A DNA stretch of 64,000 nt from Anadara kagoshimensis. Its lineage: Eukaryota; Mollusca; Bivalvia; Arcoida; Arcidae. The notes under the pieces are model-generated. The model saw only the letters and a list, made by a program, of their open reading frames with translations, was not told the origin of the DNA and did not search any database. Each line of letters begins with the position of its first letter. Position 1 is the stretch's first letter. A program made the translations under genes and the position numbers. This document shows positions 35,525-44,479 of the stretch, in pieces. The stretch lies in assembly GCA_021292105.1 (NCBI GenBank), contig CM037863.1:4406056-4470055 (forward strand). Direction: 5' to 3'.

Positions 35525-35528
<4 letters not shown>
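35187..35528 (-). mobile_element. tRNA-derived SINE, family 3, between (AG)n tracts
   Basis: The minus strand has the head with GGTAGAATGCTGCTGGCC, GGGTTCGAACCCCGATTGG, GTGACTGTTCTTTCGGC, AACGAGGCCCCTTGTCGGG, CCCTGCTACATAATG and the SINE 3' region. An ACATGTAT insertion lies near 35252. A second A-box fragment, CTCAGTTGGTAGAGTGG on minus, sits beyond the next (AG)n at about 35580-35600. Confidence 0.85.

Positions 35529-35576
<48 letters not shown>
35526..35576. repeat. (AG)n microsatellite
   Basis: About 24 AG units, lying between a family 3 SINE head and a second tRNA-like A-box fragment. Confidence 0.97.
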
Positions 35577-35577
<1 letters not shown>

Positions 35578-35600
35578 ACCACTCTACCAACTGAGAAACC

Positions 35601-36827
35601 TTGGGGAATATGACTTTTTGCGGGTGCACATATGTTCATATCTCCCTCACTCAAAGGCAATAAATGTATAATATCTCCCTCACAAAAAGGCAATTAATGT
35701 ATAATGTCAGTTAATTGTGGAGGGGAAACTGGAATACCACCAAAAAAACCAATTTTTGGCAAGCAAACTGGAATTTTGTATCATTTCAAATACACAAGAT
35801 ATAGGTGTCATTTCGACTCATTCAAAATAATTTGACCTATATCGGAGTGGTCAGTTCAATGATGAGGGAAAACCGGAATACCCAGAGAAAACCATTTATC
35901 TTTGTCAATCGATCTGATGTTCCTTACACTATATTGATATTTAGTTTGAGAGGCATTGTGACTAGCAAGCCGACGCATACAATTAATAGGCTAATAGAGC
36001 TTGTTCACACTACGACAACTTTATACAACGAAGCAAGCTGTGTAAAGGTTCTTGGTACTGGGATATTGTCTAGGCTTATCAAGGCTTAGGCTCTCAAAAA
36101 GTTTAATGACCGTTATCACAATATTATTGATCAATACGATGTCACTATCTCTAAAATTACATTAGATATTTTTGACGTCCTATATTTCCATTCTCCCAAT
36201 TTTGATTACACACGTGGTGGGTGTAGCTAGCTAAACCTGGGTGCTGGGTGCTGCTTACCCTTCAAGAGCCCTTAGCCTCACTTCCCCGGTGGAATTTTAC
36301 ATGTTTAATCTCACTTGCCAGCTTCAAAGTTTCTACTTGCTTTTGGATTGTGATTTGGACATGGATCAGTATGTTTTTTTTTTGTTATTAACAATACCCA
36401 GAATCTCCAGGATTTGAGCATATGTACTATCAGGGCTCTCACTGAAGTAACTTTGGGACTGAAATTGGGCTTCATTCCTAATGCAATAAACCATTTTTTC
36501 CAAATCCCAATTTATTTGTATGTTGTGAAAATCAAAATGGAATGTTATCAAAATTTATTTCTAAACATTCATCAGACACAGCTAGAAAATATTGTAAATA
36601 AATTCAGAGGCATGAAAGACAGACAAAAAGAATCCTAATTTGCATTTCATTTTATATTTGACCAGTAAAAGTCTGAATGTAGCATTTTTGCCTCTTTTTG
36701 AATTGTTCCAAAATGATTCAAAACGCCGCTTATTTTCACAGATTAAGGGTCCCGGCCCATTCCCAAAATGGTGTGAAGGTATTCTGAGTATCCTCCACTT
36801 GGAATGTTATTGAGAGCTGTCTGCAAA
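35601..36827. other. Intergenic stretch without recognised gene
   Basis: There is a short duplication of ATATCTCCCTCAC plus AAAGGCAA near 35638 and 35670. Frames of 60-95 codons occur, but they show no motif, codon bias or homology that I recognise. Confidence 0.45.
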
Positions 36828-36986
36828 GATCACCCAAGGGAACCAGTAAAAATGGCCTTTATGGACAAGTGGCCTTTATACACAGATTCAAATAATATTG
36901 ATAAAGAACACAATTGGGATACAATTCTACTGAGCTTTATAAACAGGTGTTCCTGATATAGAGGTGGTTTTTAAGGCAGGTTGGGC
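36828..36986. mobile_element. Short inverted-repeat element 4, second copy
   Basis: The ends are AATGGCCTTTATGGACAAG and AGGTGGTTTTTAAGGCAGGT, the reverse orientation of the copy at 24041. It is interrupted by TGGCCTTTATACACAG, a repeat of its own end. Confidence 0.6.
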
Positions 36987-37329
36987 TGTACTCCGTTCAA
37001 AATAAAGAAAAGAAACTAGACCAAAAAAAACGGTTATTTTATTTAATATAAAAATAAAACATAAATAAGTTATATATGTCAGAATACCCCTTTATATATT
37101 AAAATAAACATCTTAACACAATGTATAATAAATATAATTATTACCCTTTACCATATTTATTTATGTGTTTATTTATTTAACACAAAACTGTATTTTTAAT
37201 AAGTATCCAACCAATTTTGTACGGTAGCGTATCATCAGCGTCATGATTCATGATTCATGATGATTCATGTAAAACAAATTGAAGGCAGATGTAGCTAGCT
37301 TAACAGTATTTAAAGTAAAGCATGTTTAG

Positions 37330-37421
37330 ATGTTGCTGCCGCTGCTGATGATGATGGTGAAAATGATGTTGCTGTTGATGATGCTGATGCTGTTGTTGTT
37401 ATTGTTGCTGCTGCTGGTGCC

Positions 37422-37485
<64 letters not shown>

Positions 37486-37530
37486 TTGGTGATGTTGCTG
37501 TTGCTGTTGCTGTTGTTGCTTCTGCTGCTT

Positions 37531-37585
<55 letters not shown>
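37330..37585. repeat. (GAT)n/(GCT)n trinucleotide microsatellite
   Basis: Two pure (GAT)n runs, about 37423-37484 and 37530-37584, are separated and preceded by GTTGCTGTT-type triplets. The apparent poly-Met/Leu reading frame is a translation of the microsatellite. Confidence 0.95.
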
Positions 37586-37589
<4 letters not shown>

Positions 37590-37689
37590 TAAAATAGATA
37601 GGAATATAAGTTAGCGGCTTTACAAATATGGCTAATCAGGCAAGATTTGACTAAATACTTTGTATATTAGTAAGTCAACTGAACCCAGT

Positions 37690-38095
37690 TTCACTCATTC
37701 CTTAACTATAAGATTTTTCTTCGCTGGATTTGGCAGTCTATTTCTCAGCTACAAATTAACATTTTTGTCAAAACCTCAAAACCAATGTCATAAGTTTAAT
37801 ATAATCTTCAAAATGACACTTTAAATCCTGAATATTTGGGAAATTAACAAAATTACTAAGATATAGAATTTACCAAATTTAAAATGAGGAAAGATCTTGA
37901 AACTGGAGTCTGGTATATATTTTGTGTTAAAGAAAAAATGCGTATAAAAATATTCCTTATTTCTGTAACCATAACAACAATAATACGAGTACTTAAACTC
38001 TGAATATCTGGGAAATTAACAAAATTATTAAGATATAAAATTTGCCAGATTTAAGTCAAGGAATAATTGTAAAACCGGAGTATTGTATATTATAT
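37690..38095. repeat. Diverged tandem pair of a dispersed element downstream of GPCR 2
   Basis: CCCAGTTTCACTCATTCC opens the element. GGGAAATTAACAAAATTA recurs at about 37848 and 38008, each followed by CTAAGATATAG or TTAAGATATAA and then a GAGGAAAGATCTTGAAACTGG or CAAGGAATAATTGTAAAACC end. The outer ends are roughly inverted (GTTTCAC against GTAAAACCGG). It lies past the stop codon of GPCR 2. Confidence 0.5.
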
Positions 38096-38198
38096 TTTCA
38101 TTGAGGAAAAAATGCGTTTATCAATACATGTACTTCTTATTACTGAAACCATCACAACATCTACAGCAGTTCAAGGGTGTTAGATGGTTTGTCTAACT

Positions 38199-40226
38199 TC
38201 ACCGCGAACTTCCTTTAGATACTTCATTAGAACTGCGACTTTGTTTCTTTGGAAATACTTCATTTCTAAAACAACCACAAATTCCACAGAGCACTGATAG
38301 CGCAAAATGTCTGAATTCCGTATTTAAAAATCCATAAATAAGCGGATTAACGGCGCTATTTATAAGGAAGGATCTGATTCCAATTTGAAATGCTACGAGT
38401 TCGCCTTTGTTTAAAAGATTAATTTCATAATCTTTAGCCAGGGTTCTCCAAGTAACAAGACCAAGATACGGTAGGAAACTGATAATAAATGCAATTGTTA
38501 TTGACATCATAATAATCGTGTATTTTTTAGTATCAATGTTTTGTGATTTTGTTTTCTTTTCATCGATGTTTCCGCCTGCGCGCGCATCTCGTGTTTCTAC
38601 ATCCGTTAATTTGGAACCGGTGCTACTGTCACTATAACCTGTCACGTTAGTAACCGAGGAACCGAGTGATACCGAGGTGGTGGCAGAGTTAATTCTAGGT
38701 TTTGATCTACCAGCTTTAGGTGGACCTTTGACAATGCTCCTGGCAGGGCGAACAACTTTGATAGCATTAGATTGATCCGAAAGATCAGTAAGTTCAGTCA
38801 TCCCGCTGTTTTCCCGATACAGCCCGAATCCGCTGCTCGATGTCTTGAACGTTTTACCGGATGATTCCGTAAATCCCGTCATAACGGTCATGTCACTGTT
38901 TTCCCGATTGAGATTTAAACTACCGTGACCTATGGTTTGAAATGTTTTCCCGGAATTTCCAGAAAATCCAGTCAATCCGGTCGTTTCAGTCATCCCAGTA
39001 TTTTCTCTGTTTAGACCCAGACCGGTGACGCTGGACTGAAAGGTTTTTCCAGAACTTTCAGTCAAACCTGTCATTTCAGTCATGGCACTGTTTTCCCGGT
39101 TCAGAGTCCAGGTTCCAGTCGTACCAGTTCTATATGTCCTTCCAGAACTTTCGGTAATTCCCGTGAGACCGGTATATTCTCTGTCTAGATTGAATCTATC
39201 CGGGGCCACCCTTGTTGCAATTACTGGCAACATTTTAGGATTGTTTCTGGCTGGGAAATTTACGGACTTACTTGATGTTGGTCTTTGCTGCACAGCGGAA
39301 CCTGGACGACTGACACTCCCGAAATCCTCATCATCATCTCGCTCCTGAATGGTGGATAACGCACCATCCCGGTTTTCACCTTGTTCGTCAGCCTCTTCGT
39401 CACCCGAGTCCATATCATCTACCGGTTTGTTATATACGTGTGATGTGTCGGCAACAAATGTTACTGATGAAGACTCGTTTTTTGCACGTTTATTTCTGTT
39501 CCGTTTCTTTCTTTTATAACTATCGGATTGATTTCCTTTGGTTTTTTTATCCTTCGAAACATAAAACCGGAAACTCCTTAGGTTAAAAAGTTGTCTTCCA
39601 ACAAGAATATATAATACAAGCAAAGTCACAATGGATACGAAAAAACACAAAAAGAGTAAAATATTGTAGGCGGTTATGTAGAACTTGAATCCTTCATCTC
39701 TGTTTGTTGTACAATCTCTACCAATAACGCCTGATGTCTCAGTTATGTTGATTTCTTGAACTGTATAAAATACGAAACTAGGCCAGGATAAAAAGAATCC
39801 TATTATCATTGAAATAATAATCACTATTTTTGCATATTCATTTGTAATTTGAGGTTTAAATGGCCGACAAAGTTTTCGGTAACGATCAACAGCAATAGCG
39901 ATAAGGAATACACCGGAAGTTATGGTAGCGAAATAATTCACAAACCGGAGAACCTTACATGCAGCCTCACTTTCGAATGTATAAAATTGAACCATATCAA
40001 CAATTTCGATCGGCATGGATAAGCAGCAGACTATGAGATCGAACACTGCCAGAGACACAATAAACATGTACGATGCTGTTGCCTTTAATTTTATTCCATA
40101 GAAAACGATAACTAACGGATTACCCACAATTCCAATCGCCATTAGTATCGCCACGTATACTATAACCGGTATAATGGTTTCCACAACTTCTTGGTTTATT
40201 TGATCAAGGGTAACATTGGCCGCCAT
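38199..40226 (-). CDS. Rhodopsin-family (class A) GPCR 2, intact, 675 aa, with repeat-bearing third intracellular loop
   Basis: A single-exon seven-helix receptor at the plasma membrane; the ligand is unknown. Visible landmarks are N-glycosylation NVT at residue 4, TM1 about 19-43 (GNP), TM2 51-75, TM3 88-112 with disulfide cysteine C90, DRY at 114-116, TM4 132-154 (WPS), ECL2 cysteine C172, TM5 183-209, TM6 568-593 with FLPY instead of the usual CWxP, TM7 612-634 with NPLIY at 627-631, and a cysteine cluster 647-652 likely to be palmitoylated. ICL3 is about 355 residues, very long, with a basic start, an acidic patch (near 270-300) and 4.5 copies of a ~32-residue repeat at 345-487. The start ATGG has A at -3. 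Its closest relative here is GPCR 1. ICL3 length recalls aminergic or muscarinic receptors, but ligand-site residues do not let me name a class. Confidence 0.95.
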   Translation of the reverse strand: MAANVTLDQINQEVVETIIPVIVYVAILMAIGIVGNPLVIVFYGIKLKATASYMFIVSLAVFDLIVCCLSMPIEIVDMVQFYTFESEAACKVLRFVNYFATITSGVFLIAIAVDRYRKLCRPFKPQITNEYAKIVIIISMIIGFFLSWPSFVFYTVQEINITETSGVIGRDCTTNRDEGFKFYITAYNILLFLCFFVSIVTLLVLYILVGRQLFNLRSFRFYVSKDKKTKGNQSDSYKRKKRNRNKRAKNESSSVTFVADTSHVYNKPVDDMDSGDEEADEQGENRDGALSTIQERDDDEDFGSVSRPGSAVQQRPTSSKSVNFPARNNPKMLPVIATRVAPDRFNLDREYTGLTGITESSGRTYRTGTTGTWTLNRENSAMTEMTGLTESSGKTFQSSVTGLGLNRENTGMTETTGLTGFSGNSGKTFQTIGHGSLNLNRENSDMTVMTGFTESSGKTFKTSSSGFGLYRENSGMTELTDLSDQSNAIKVVRPARSIVKGPPKAGRSKPRINSATTSVSLGSSVTNVTGYSDSSTGSKLTDVETRDARAGGNIDEKKTKSQNIDTKKYTIIMMSITIAFIISFLPYLGLVTWRTLAKDYEINLLNKGELVAFQIGIRSFLINSAVNPLIYGFLNTEFRHFALSVLCGICGCFRNEVFPKKQSRSSNEVSKGSSR
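38766..39194 (-). repeat. Coding minisatellite in GPCR 2 (ICL3 repeats)
   Basis: Residues 345-487 hold about 4.5 imperfect repeats of ~32 residues (~96 bp), with the core LNRENSxMTEMTGLTESSG followed by KTF and a Gly/Ser/Thr linker. The frame is kept in every copy, and the Asn-Arg-Glu-Asn, Met-Thr and Ser-Ser-Gly-(K/R)-T positions are retained. The copies are rich in Ser and Thr, so they could offer repeated phosphorylation or arrestin-type sites (inference). Confidence 0.85.
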
Positions 40227-40344
40227 TATGTTGTCTTGTTGTTTTCCGGATCTTCTGCCTATTTAGGTGTGTTATCTTTTTTTTCCACATTCTTTCAAGG
40301 GATTTAAAATCTCTGAAAAATATATAAAGAACTATCATCATCTC

Positions 40345-40425
40345 CATAATAATATAATAATAATAATAATAATAATAATGAATAATTATAGTCGATGTCA
40401 TCATCATCATCATCATCGTCTTCGT
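40345..40425. repeat. (TAA)n and (CAT)n microsatellites 5' of GPCR 2
   Basis: (ATA)n at about 40347-40378 and CATCATCATCATCATCATC at about 40398-40418 lie about 120-190 bp upstream of the GPCR 2 start codon, in its likely 5' leader or promoter. Confidence 0.85.
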
Positions 40426-40730
40426 CTCGTCATCACACTTTGTAGAAATTTATTAATTCATTTATCATAACAAAATAAATAAATAATCTGATTATAATTC
40501 TGCAAAAAATGTTTTGTAAATCAACCGACTTTCTACCTCATTTTTGATTGGAAATTGTAGAAGCAGTGTGGTTGGCAGTCAATTCATGTAGATGCGTTTT
40601 AGCACACAACTAGACCATCCCTAGCCATTCACGTTATCCAGTCATGGAAACAGAAAAGAAACTACTAATTAAAGATATCTTAAAGCTTAAAACGTCAAGA
40701 ATAAATCGCTAAACAGAAAGGCTTCAAAAT

Positions 40731-40731
<1 letters not shown>

Positions 40732-40789
<58 letters not shown>
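40732..40789. repeat. (CA)n microsatellite
   Basis: 29 uninterrupted AC dinucleotides. Confidence 0.98.
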
Positions 40790-40792
<3 letters not shown>

Positions 40793-40871
40793 CATCCCTT
40801 AATAGGTATACATTTGTATGTGTTAAAATTGATCATATCGTAACAGGCTGAAAATCTTCACAAAATCAAAT

Positions 40872-40876
<5 letters not shown>

Positions 40877-40913
<37 letters not shown>
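40877..40913. repeat. (TA)n microsatellite
   Basis: About 18 uninterrupted TA dinucleotides. Confidence 0.97.
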
Positions 40914-40915
<2 letters not shown>

Positions 40916-40999
40916 TTCTGCTAACCCGTAGTGTTTCTCAGCTAAAATAGTGCTTTCATCTTGAAAAATATATTTTCGCATATTTTTATATTTTCCACA

Positions 41000-42060
41000 A
41001 ACATGGCCTACGAGAAATCAATTTCTCACTCGTAGTTTTGAAAGCTGGCGCCGGACCAACCAGGACTACGAGAAAATCCCTTTCTCACTCGTGGTAAACA
41101 AGGGGCCTAATAGGGCCTGCACCGCTCACCTGGGCCGTTAACAGCACAAAAACACAATAAAATACTACATTTAAGGCGCAATAACTCTGATGTGGATATT
41201 TAGATATTTATGAAACTTGCTACTCGCATCTGTGACCTTGACCTCTGTACCAATGACCTTTATCTATATATCAAAATGATCGTTACCTCAATACCAACAA
41301 TATTTTAATTTACATGTCTATATAAAAAGTTTATATTTTTCCATATAATAAATAATATTAGATAGGTCATGACCTTCATAATTGACCTTGACACCATTTT
41401 GAAGGTAATTACAGGAATATGACCAAACTGAAAACCCAATCATTATCTGGTCAAATAGTCAAGTTTTAACAATTTGAAGCTATTTTACGATTTTTTCAAA
41501 ATTAAACGCAAAAACGCGTAACTTATTTTTTGTCCGAATTTCAAAAAATGAACAAACTATAGGCTTAAGACCCTAAAGAAGCCAAATATCACATCAGATT
41601 TTTTCTCCAATCAATACTTCCGCAGAAGAAGATTTTTTAAGATTTTTGCACCCCTAGGTCACCTTGACCTAGTTATGGTAGCCATGGCAACGCCACGAAC
41701 AAATCTGAATTGCACCGGCCCATATATACTTCTTACCAAGTTTCATTGAAATCTGTCCAGTAGTTTCAGAGGAGAAGTCGAAAATGTGTGTTAACGACGC
41801 ACGCACGCACGCACGCACGCACGCACATACACACGCTGCGCTATGCCATAAGCTCAAATGACCTATGGTCAGGTGAGCTAAAAACCCAGCAATTTAAAAA
41901 GCTGGTACCGGACCAACCAGGCCTACGAGATAATTCCTTTCTCACTCGTGGTACAAAACCCAGCAATTTAAAAAGCTGGTACCGGACCAACCAGGCCTAC
42001 GAGAAAATTCCTTTCTCACTCGTGGTAAAACCCCAGCAATTTTAAAAGCTAACGCCCCAA
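41000..42060. repeat. 74-bp minisatellite split by a transposon
   Basis: Units carry AAGCTGGTACCGGACCAACC, AGGCCTACGAGA and TTTCTCACTCGTGGT. Copies lie at about 41000-41098 on the left, and at 41883, 41957 and 42029 on the right (period 72-74 bp). The element at 41099-41878 sits between them. Confidence 0.85.
41099..41878. mobile_element. 780-bp non-autonomous element with GCTCACCTGG/CCAGGTGAGC-type ends
   Basis: The left end is GGGCCTGCACCGCTCACCTG (near 41110-41135) and the right end GACCTATGGTCAGGTGAGC. The interior has GTGACCTTGACCTCTG, CACCTTGACCTAG, CCATGGCAACG, CCAAGTTTCATTGAAATCTG and an (ACGC)n tract at 41794-41826. No coding capacity is seen. TAAA occurs at 41095-41098 and 41879-41882, and removing the element with one TAAA restores the 74-bp unit (GTGGTAAA then AACCCAGC). 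I recall this type as abundant in bivalve genomes and 3' UTRs. Confidence 0.85.
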
Positions 42061-42589
42061 CAAACCGGAAATGCGGTCGCTTAAAACTACGTTACATGTT
42101 CAGAGAAACCAAATATCTTAACATCTCACGGGGAATTTTACAATACAAGAAATTGTGTCAGATATTATATTTTTCAATAAAAAATCTTTTTTCGGATATT
42201 TTTCATTTACTTACCTTTTAAGGAAAAGAAAAAACAAAACAAACACATATCCTTAAATCTTCTCTATTTCTGTGATTTTAATTATGTGATGCGCTTGGAT
42301 AAACACACTACTTATCAATCAAAATTCTCATTATCCTGTCTTGTAACACTGTTCAACAAGTTTGAGGTGTACATTAACCTCCAAATTTGAATTTTTAATC
42401 AGGGTTAATTTATTATATTAATCGGTCATAAAACCTTGTGAATTGAAAATATATCGAACCATAAATTGTATCGTTTGTCAGTCCAACCAGTTTGACTCTA
42501 TACTACATAATTTAAAACTGACCTGACATAATTTTTTCGACATAGGTCAATTTCCACAGGTGGTATTGGTTAGATTATGTCGAACTTGT

Positions 42590-42810
42590 ACAGTACAGAC
42601 CTGTCGAAAGTTCCGAACACAGAACAAACTTAGAGTCATAGCTCGGCTGTTTAGAGCGAGTGACTGAGGTGTATTGGTAGCTTGAGACCGAAATCCTGTA
42701 AATATACCAGATAGCATCTACGTATACTGAAAAGCTTCACGGATACAACTAATGAGGGAATCAAAATGTGTCAGCTTTATGTAAAACTATTGACAGGCCT
42801 CTACAAGTAC
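42590..42810. mobile_element. MITE 1 copy, diverged
   Basis: Left ACAGTACAGACCTGTCGAAA, right CTATTGACAGGCCTCTACAA. The interior is poorly conserved, but its length (~220 bp) and termini fit MITE 1. Confidence 0.75.
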
Positions 42811-42867
42811 AAAATTAATCCTTTTTATCAAGGATCACTTATGTCTACAATTGTTAAAATTTGTATA

Positions 42868-43101
42868 GGTAAACAACATTGACCTGTCCGCTTGACCTTT
42901 CATTAGGAATATTCATATAGGACGATCCACTCAACACATGGGTAGTATTAAGATTCGCAGAAAATACATATACACATTGACCATGATCAGTGTTCATATT
43001 ATATAGACGAAGTTTACACGCGTGATCTCTATTCTTAAATAAACTCGTCCATAATTAATATTTAAATCAAGGGTCAAGCGGACAGGTTAATGTTGTTTGC
43101 T
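42868..43101. mobile_element. MITE 2, 234 bp, TATA flanks
   Basis: Left GGTAAACAACATTGACCTGT, then CCGCTTGACCTTT. Right GGGTCAAGCGGACAGG, then TTAATGTTGTTTGC. The terminal inverted repeat is ~33 bp. TATA lies on both sides (42864-42867 and 43102-43105). The interior contains ATTAGGAATATTCATATAGG and CTCGTCCATAATTAATATTT. Confidence 0.92.
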
Positions 43102-43161
43102 TATAAGTATTTATATACTAGTATGTCTAGTGTGTTTTACTTGAAGAAAGGAAGTTTTACA

Positions 43162-43378
43162 CACAACTTTGACCTGTCCGCTTGACCTTTAATTTAGATT
43201 ATTTATAGTGGACGAGTGTATTTATGTTTAGGGATCAGGTATGTATACGAAAACACTAATCATGTACCTTGAGTACACATTATTAACTGTGAATCCTACT
43301 ACTACCCATTTATTGGGTGGTCTCTCTATATGAATATTCCTAATGAAAGGTCAAACATACAGGTCAGTGTTGTTTACC
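43162..43378. mobile_element. MITE 2, 217 bp, TACA flanks
   Basis: The ends are CACAACTTTGACCTGTCCGC and AGGTCAGTGTTGTTTACC, with TACA at 43158-43161 and 43379-43382. The interior is in inverse orientation relative to the 42868 copy (ATGAATATTCCTAATGAAAG on the right). Confidence 0.88.
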
Positions 43379-43437
43379 TACACGTGGTACCACGTGGAAA
43401 ATGCATATGAGTAATGTTTAGTAATACAAATATGCCT

Positions 43438-43653
43438 TGTAACAACTCCTAATGAAGTCCGACGCCTAATGAAGTCCGGACTTCATTAGGCATCTAAATC
43501 GAAGTCGTAAAATTTTGAGACTTTTTTTTTGGTAATATCAAAAAGTCTCCTCGTCTGGAGCCCCAATCTGTGGACTTCATTAGGCGTCGAAATTGCAACG
43601 CCTAATGAAGTCCGGACTTGATTAGGCGTCGGACTTCATTAGGAGTTGTTACA
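43438..43653. mobile_element. MITE 3, 216 bp, with 6-bp target duplication
   Basis: Perfect outer ends TGTAACAACTCCTAATGAAG and CTTCATTAGGAGTTGTTACA extend into ~55-bp inverted arms built from repeated CCTAATGAAGTCC motifs. ATGCCT lies immediately outside both ends (43432-43437 and 43654-43659). The centre holds AAAAGTCTCCTCGTCTGG. It is non-coding. Confidence 0.93.
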
Positions 43654-43794
43654 ATGCCTGACAAAAGTGACAAAAAAAAAAAAAAGAAAAAAAACCGGAC
43701 AAACAAACAAAACGAGACAAAAGCTTAATTTGGCTCACGGGTTATTTATTTCAAAACATTGGACAGGGCACGGTAGTAAATGTTTATTGGTATA

Positions 43795-44040
43795 GACAAA
43801 CAACGATGACCTGTCCGCTTGGCCCTTTGATTTAAATATTTATCATAAACGAGTTTATTTATGTATAGGGAACACACACGTATATTATTTCATCTATATG
43901 TTGTTACTCATTGATTAATACTTAACACAAACACTGTCCATGTTGAACTGCAAATCCAAATACAACCTATGTAATTGGTGGATTCTCCTATACGAATATT
44001 CCTAATGAAAGGTCAAGAGGACATGTCAATTTTGTTTAAC
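43795..44040. mobile_element. MITE 2, 246 bp, TATA flanks
   Basis: The ends are GACAAACAACGATGACCTGT and GTCAATTTTGTTTAAC, with TATA at 43791-43794 and 44041-44044. The interior has GGATTCTCCTATACGAATAT and TCCTAATGAAAGGTCAAG. Confidence 0.92.
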
Positions 44041-44164
44041 TATACGGTTATAGTGTGTTGCAATATGACCACAGAAGAATAATACTTACAATTTAATATG
44101 AATAAGTTTTCTGGTATTTCTATATACTGTTCGTACGAAAATGGGATGAATTGGTTATACGCTC

Positions 44165-44380
44165 CGCAAGCCTGCATCAAATGCCACCAGGCAGGCTCTT
44201 GACTGGAACCCACGAGGGAAGAGGAAGAGAGGCCGGCCAAATAAGACTTGGCGTAGGAGTACCGACACAGAGGCACAAACAGCTGGTACGATCTAACCTG
44301 AACCGAAGAAGATAGCCCAAAACCGTGTCAGATGGAGAGGTGTTGTTACGGTCTTTAATTCCCCAGGGAATCAAGAGGAA
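44165..44380 (+). mobile_element. Non-LTR retrotransposon 3' coding remnant
   Basis: One forward frame reads [20 protein letters not shown] then KTWRR, and after an in-frame stop (44294) PKKIAQNRVRWRGVVTV. This is the typical C-terminal tail of LINE endonuclease/reverse transcriptase polyproteins (W-x-P-x-GKR-x-RGRP-x-TWRR ... AQDR-x-RWR). Only about 60 codons survive, and no RT domain is present upstream because a MITE 2 copy lies there. It is a dead, 5'-truncated fragment. Confidence 0.65.
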
Positions 44381-44479
44381 TTAGTCTTTTTATGTCGCAA
44401 AAATCTGATTTTTTCACAGCTTACTATCCGTCCACCGTGGTCTATTTTATTTCCAATTTACCATTAGTCTAAACATATT

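Noticed and set aside
35403..35594. 63-codon frame ending in RERERE
   Set aside because: It combines a family 3 SINE and an (AG)n tract. The equivalent 67-codon frame at 27749 is also SINE.
37330..37614. Poly-Met/Leu 94-codon frame
   Set aside because: It is a (GAT)n/(GCT)n microsatellite translation.
39082..39348. Plus-strand 88-codon frame inside GPCR 2
   Set aside because: It is antisense to the ICL3 repeat region of an intact 675-codon gene with full class A motifs.
44040..44374. Minus-strand frames of 65-78 codons across the LINE tail
   Set aside because: The plus-strand frame explains the sequence as a LINE C-terminus; the minus frames are shadows.
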